From the NCBI RefSeq assembly GCF_025989125.1, contig NZ_JAPDNR010000001.1:4260301-4324300 (forward strand): a stretch of 64,000 nt of DNA. The letters are read 5' to 3'. The stretch comes from Chitinophaga nivalis. GTDB lineage: Bacteria; Bacteroidota; Bacteroidia; Chitinophagales; Chitinophagaceae. The position numbers and the translations under genes were made by a program. A model generated the notes under the pieces. That model had not been told where the DNA came from and searched no databases. It was given only the letters and a program-made list of their open reading frames with translations. Of the stretch, positions 61,796 through 64,000 are shown in pieces (positions within the stretch are counted from its first letter, which is position 1; each line of letters starts with the position of its first letter).

Positions 61796-62251
61796 TTATT
61801 CTTTCTCAAATAAAAACAGGGCCGTTTTTCCATCGCCGGAAGTCGTCACTTTTAAATGTTTGCCGGCTATTTCGTACACAATCTTTTTCGGAAAATCGTG
61901 CTGCGGGTTTTCACAGGTGAATCCATTGGGATGGATAGCGGTTACTTTAAAATAAATAGGCGCTTTATTTTCCGGCACATCTGCCACATAGTATATGCTG
62001 TCATCTTTAACCAGCAAGGCTAATTTTTCTGTGAAAGTGGTGTCTTTCCCTTGCAGCCGGATGCCAATGCCCTTTAAGGCAGCCGGCGTACTGTGTTCCC
62101 ATTGCTCAGACCCGGATCGTCCTGGTTTGTTGTTGGTCTTTTTCCAGGTGCCGGTGAGCCAGTGGAGTTTGGGGAAATCGCTGGCTGCTGCCTGTCCGAA
62201 TGTGGCAGTGGCAATGATCATCAGGGTAGATAACAGGAACAATTGTTTCAT
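61796..62251 (-). CDS. Exported DUF6265-family protein
   Basis: 151 residues with a signal peptide (MKQLFLLSTLMIIATATFGQ). The mature part is a small lipocalin/FABP-like beta barrel: LHWLTGTWKKTN, then EQWEHSTPAALKGIGIRLQG, PIYFKVTAIHPNGFTCENPQ and HDFPKKIVYEI. This matches Bacteroidota DUF6265 (the DFPKxIxYxI segment is shared by the family). Function unknown; likely ligand binding in the periplasm. Confidence 0.83.
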   Translation of the reverse strand: MKQLFLLSTLMIIATATFGQAAASDFPKLHWLTGTWKKTNNKPGRSGSEQWEHSTPAALKGIGIRLQGKDTTFTEKLALLVKDDSIYYVADVPENKAPIYFKVTAIHPNGFTCENPQHDFPKKIVYEIAGKHLKVTTSGDGKTALFLFEKE

Positions 62252-62394
62252 CGTGGCAGGTGATTAAAGGTGAAAAGGAATGAAATAAATGGTAGTTATA
62301 TCCTTCATTTCATCGGGTAGCACAATTTAATACATCGCAGTGAAGTCTTCAAATATCCGGATGGAAAGCCGGTAATAAGCTACCCGTTTAAACC

Positions 62395-62427
62395 AAAAGA
62401 GCACCGCATATTTTGCGGTGCTCTTTT
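62395..62427 (-). terminator. Terminator of the POT transporter gene
   Basis: Arms AAAAGAGCACCGC and GCGGTGCTCTTTT are perfect complements around a seven-base loop, 27 bases past the transporter stop, with T-rich ends on both strands. Confidence 0.9.
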
Positions 62428-62453
62428 GATAATGTTTATCCGAAAGGAAATCG

Positions 62454-64000
62454 TTATCTCACATATTCTTTGAAAATTCTGTTCAGCCAGCGCAGCATCA
62501 TAAAGATGATGGCGGCTGCGCCTCCCAGCAGGAGGAAATTCACCAGGAAGTAGTTCGCCTTGTTGTCGTACGTATCCCATAAGGTGGCCAGAATACCGGA
62601 GAGTTTATTACCGATAGAGGTGGCCAGGAACCAACCACCCATCATCAGGGAGGTAATACGTGCCGGGCTGAGTTTAGATACCAATGATAATCCCATCGGG
62701 CTTAAGAACAGTTCTCCGATGGTGATAACGCCATAACAGCCGATCAGCCACCACGGGGATGCTTTGATGGCACCATTGCTGCATACATACACGGCCCCCA
62801 CCATCATCATGGTAGACATAGCCGATATCAGCAGGCCCCAGGCTATCTTCGACGGAGTAGAAGGTTCCTTGTTACGTTTCCGTAGCAAGGCAAATAACAA
62901 CACAATCAATGGCGTCAGGGTAATGACAAAGAAAGGGTTGATAGATTGGAACAGCTCTGTATTATACAAGCTGATACTGCTTCCTTCCGCTGGCATTTTC
63001 TCTGGTGCTACGTTCTTGAAGTAAGGTACCTTATCCCATACTTTCGCCGGTTTACCAGCAGCATCCCGTATTACCCTGAATTCTTTATCGTATGCGGTAA
63101 CGGAATCCTGTTTGTTCTGCACGGTTTCTACCAGGTAAAGGCGTTTGGCAGGTTGCTCAATCACAGCCGGTATTTCGCGGTTGGTATAATACTGTGCCCA
63201 GGTAGTGAGTGCCGTACCATTTTGTTTAAATACGGCCCAGAACACGATAGATACGGCGAAAATGGCCAGCAGGGCAGATATGGGCTTCCTGTCTTTCGCA
63301 TCTGCCTTTAACAGCAGGGATACAAAAAAGAACAGTATCGGAATACAGGCGAAGATGAATGCATCGGTGGAGTCGGAGCCGAAGATATTACCGGGAATAA
63401 ACCAGGCGCCCAATCCCACAACAATGGCAGGCAGGAATACCACGGAGAAGATGCGGCTCAGCGACATATCACCTTCCTGCTCCGGTTTACGTACATCCGC
63501 ATGGCGGTAGTGTTTCATACCGATCACGAAAATCAGCACGCCCAGGAACATGCCGATACCGGCTGCGATGAAGGCTGCACCCCAACCTACGGTATTACGC
63601 AGGAAGGCCGCAAAGAAGTTACAGATAAACGCACCGATATTGATACCCATGTAAAAAATATTGTACCCGGTATCTTTACGGCTACGGTATTTCTCATCGT
63701 TATATACATTCCCCAGCAAAGTAGAGATGTTGGGTTTAAAGAATCCGTTACCAATACAAATGAGTGCCAGCGACAAATAGAAAACCGTCAGGTTGTGCAC
63801 CGACAAACCAATGTAGCCTATCCCCATCAGTATACCGCCAATAATAATCGACTTACTGTAACCCAGTTTGCGGTCAGCGATCAGTCCTCCCAGGAAAGGG
63901 GTCAGGTACACAAAAGCGATGAAGGTGCCGAAGATATCCGCTGCGGTAGCACGATCCATACCCCAGCCACCTTTCGCGGTGTCTGTCAGGTATAACTGGA
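62454..64000 (-). CDS. POT-family proton-coupled peptide transporter, N-terminus outside window
   Basis: 515 codons in the window; the start lies beyond base 64000 on the minus strand. Reading upstream of the first internal Met gives QLYLTDTAKGGWGM, so the gene continues. It has the POT signature: GGLIADRKLGYSKSII near the start, then GNGFFKPNISTLLGNVYN, and repeated membrane helices along the whole length. A periplasmic or cytoplasmic loop with VPYFKNVAPEKMPAEGSS lies before the last helices, as in Bacteroidota members that carry an insert. Members import di- and tripeptides with protons. It ends LNRIFKEYVR. Confidence 0.92.
   Translation of the reverse strand, partial: QLYLTDTAKGGWGMDRATAADIFGTFIAFVYLTPFLGGLIADRKLGYSKSIIIGGILMGIGYIGLSVHNLTVFYLSLALICIGNGFFKPNISTLLGNVYNDEKYRSRKDTGYNIFYMGINIGAFICNFFAAFLRNTVGWGAAFIAAGIGMFLGVLIFVIGMKHYRHADVRKPEQEGDMSLSRIFSVVFLPAIVVGLGAWFIPGNIFGSDSTDAFIFACIPILFFFVSLLLKADAKDRKPISALLAIFAVSIVFWAVFKQNGTALTTWAQYYTNREIPAVIEQPAKRLYLVETVQNKQDSVTAYDKEFRVIRDAAGKPAKVWDKVPYFKNVAPEKMPAEGSSISLYNTELFQSINPFFVITLTPLIVLLFALLRKRNKEPSTPSKIAWGLLISAMSTMMMVGAVYVCSNGAIKASPWWLIGCYGVITIGELFLSPMGLSLVSKLSPARITSLMMGGWFLATSIGNKLSGILATLWDTYDNKANYFLVNFLLLGGAAAIIFMMLRWLNRIFKEYVR

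Overview
The window is chromosomal DNA from a Bacteroidota bacterium, most likely family Chitinophagaceae (Chitinophaga or a close relative). The signs are four TonB-dependent outer-membrane receptors, a FecR-type anti-sigma factor, a secreted protein with a type IX secretion (T9SS) C-terminal sorting domain, many lipoproteins with Bacteroidota-type lipoboxes, many AraC regulators, a LytS/LytTR pair, and promoter-like TAnnTTTG boxes. No rRNA, tRNA, CRISPR array or intact insertion sequence was seen. Everything here is read from sequence alone; family names come from motif recognition, not database searches.

Layout. 1-6.4 kb: end of a NUDIX gene, a secreted lipoprotein with a triplicated motif, then a trans-3-hydroxy-L-proline pair (pyrroline-2-carboxylate reductase-like plus dehydratase) and a creatininase-family hydrolase divergent from a LysR regulator. 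6.4-10.4 kb: a NarL-type two-component system embedded with unrecognised proteins. 11.2-15.5 kb: a LytS/LytTR system divergent from a TonB receptor. 15.5-17.4 kb: an SDR oxidoreductase with an AraC regulator. 17.4-18.2 kb: two tandem, previously easy-to-miss genes for cysteine-rich double-glycine peptides. 18.2-21.8 kb: nucleoside phosphorylase, then a small Cys/His-rich protein with a TonB receptor. 21.9-27.3 kb: a four-gene cupin/carboxymuconolactone-decarboxylase/hydrolase operon divergent from its AraC regulator. 27.6-31.5 kb: secreted esterase, an outer-membrane-type protein, a membrane AraC regulator and an XRE-pentapeptide fusion. 31.5-32.2 kb: IS5-type transposase remnant next to a third cysteine-rich double-glycine peptide. 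32.5-38 kb: FecR, STN-domain TonB receptor and lipoprotein without an adjacent sigma factor. 38.5-47.4 kb: T9SS Ig-like protein, another TonB receptor, a BSP-peptidase/ricin-lectin fusion and an OmpR-type two-component system. 47.4-57.8 kb: an Rhs/YD-repeat locus whose polymorphic tip looks like a lytic transglycosylase, followed by an AT-rich string of immunity-like small genes. 58-64 kb: YegP-like protein, SymE-like toxin divergent from an XRE regulator, AraC regulator, a DUF6265 protein and the end of a POT peptide transporter.

The most promising undescribed element is the set of three peptides at 17471-17641, 17924-18097 and 32005-32205. They share a leader of the form GKxLxRNxMKx[IL]xGG and a core with the exact cysteine frame C-x3-C-x3-C-(x6 to x9)-C-x3-C-x3-C, with the last cysteine one residue from the C-terminus. 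This predicts a small helical hairpin clamped by three disulfides or thioether links. No processing peptidase, exporter or modifying enzyme is encoded nearby, so these would be matured in trans.
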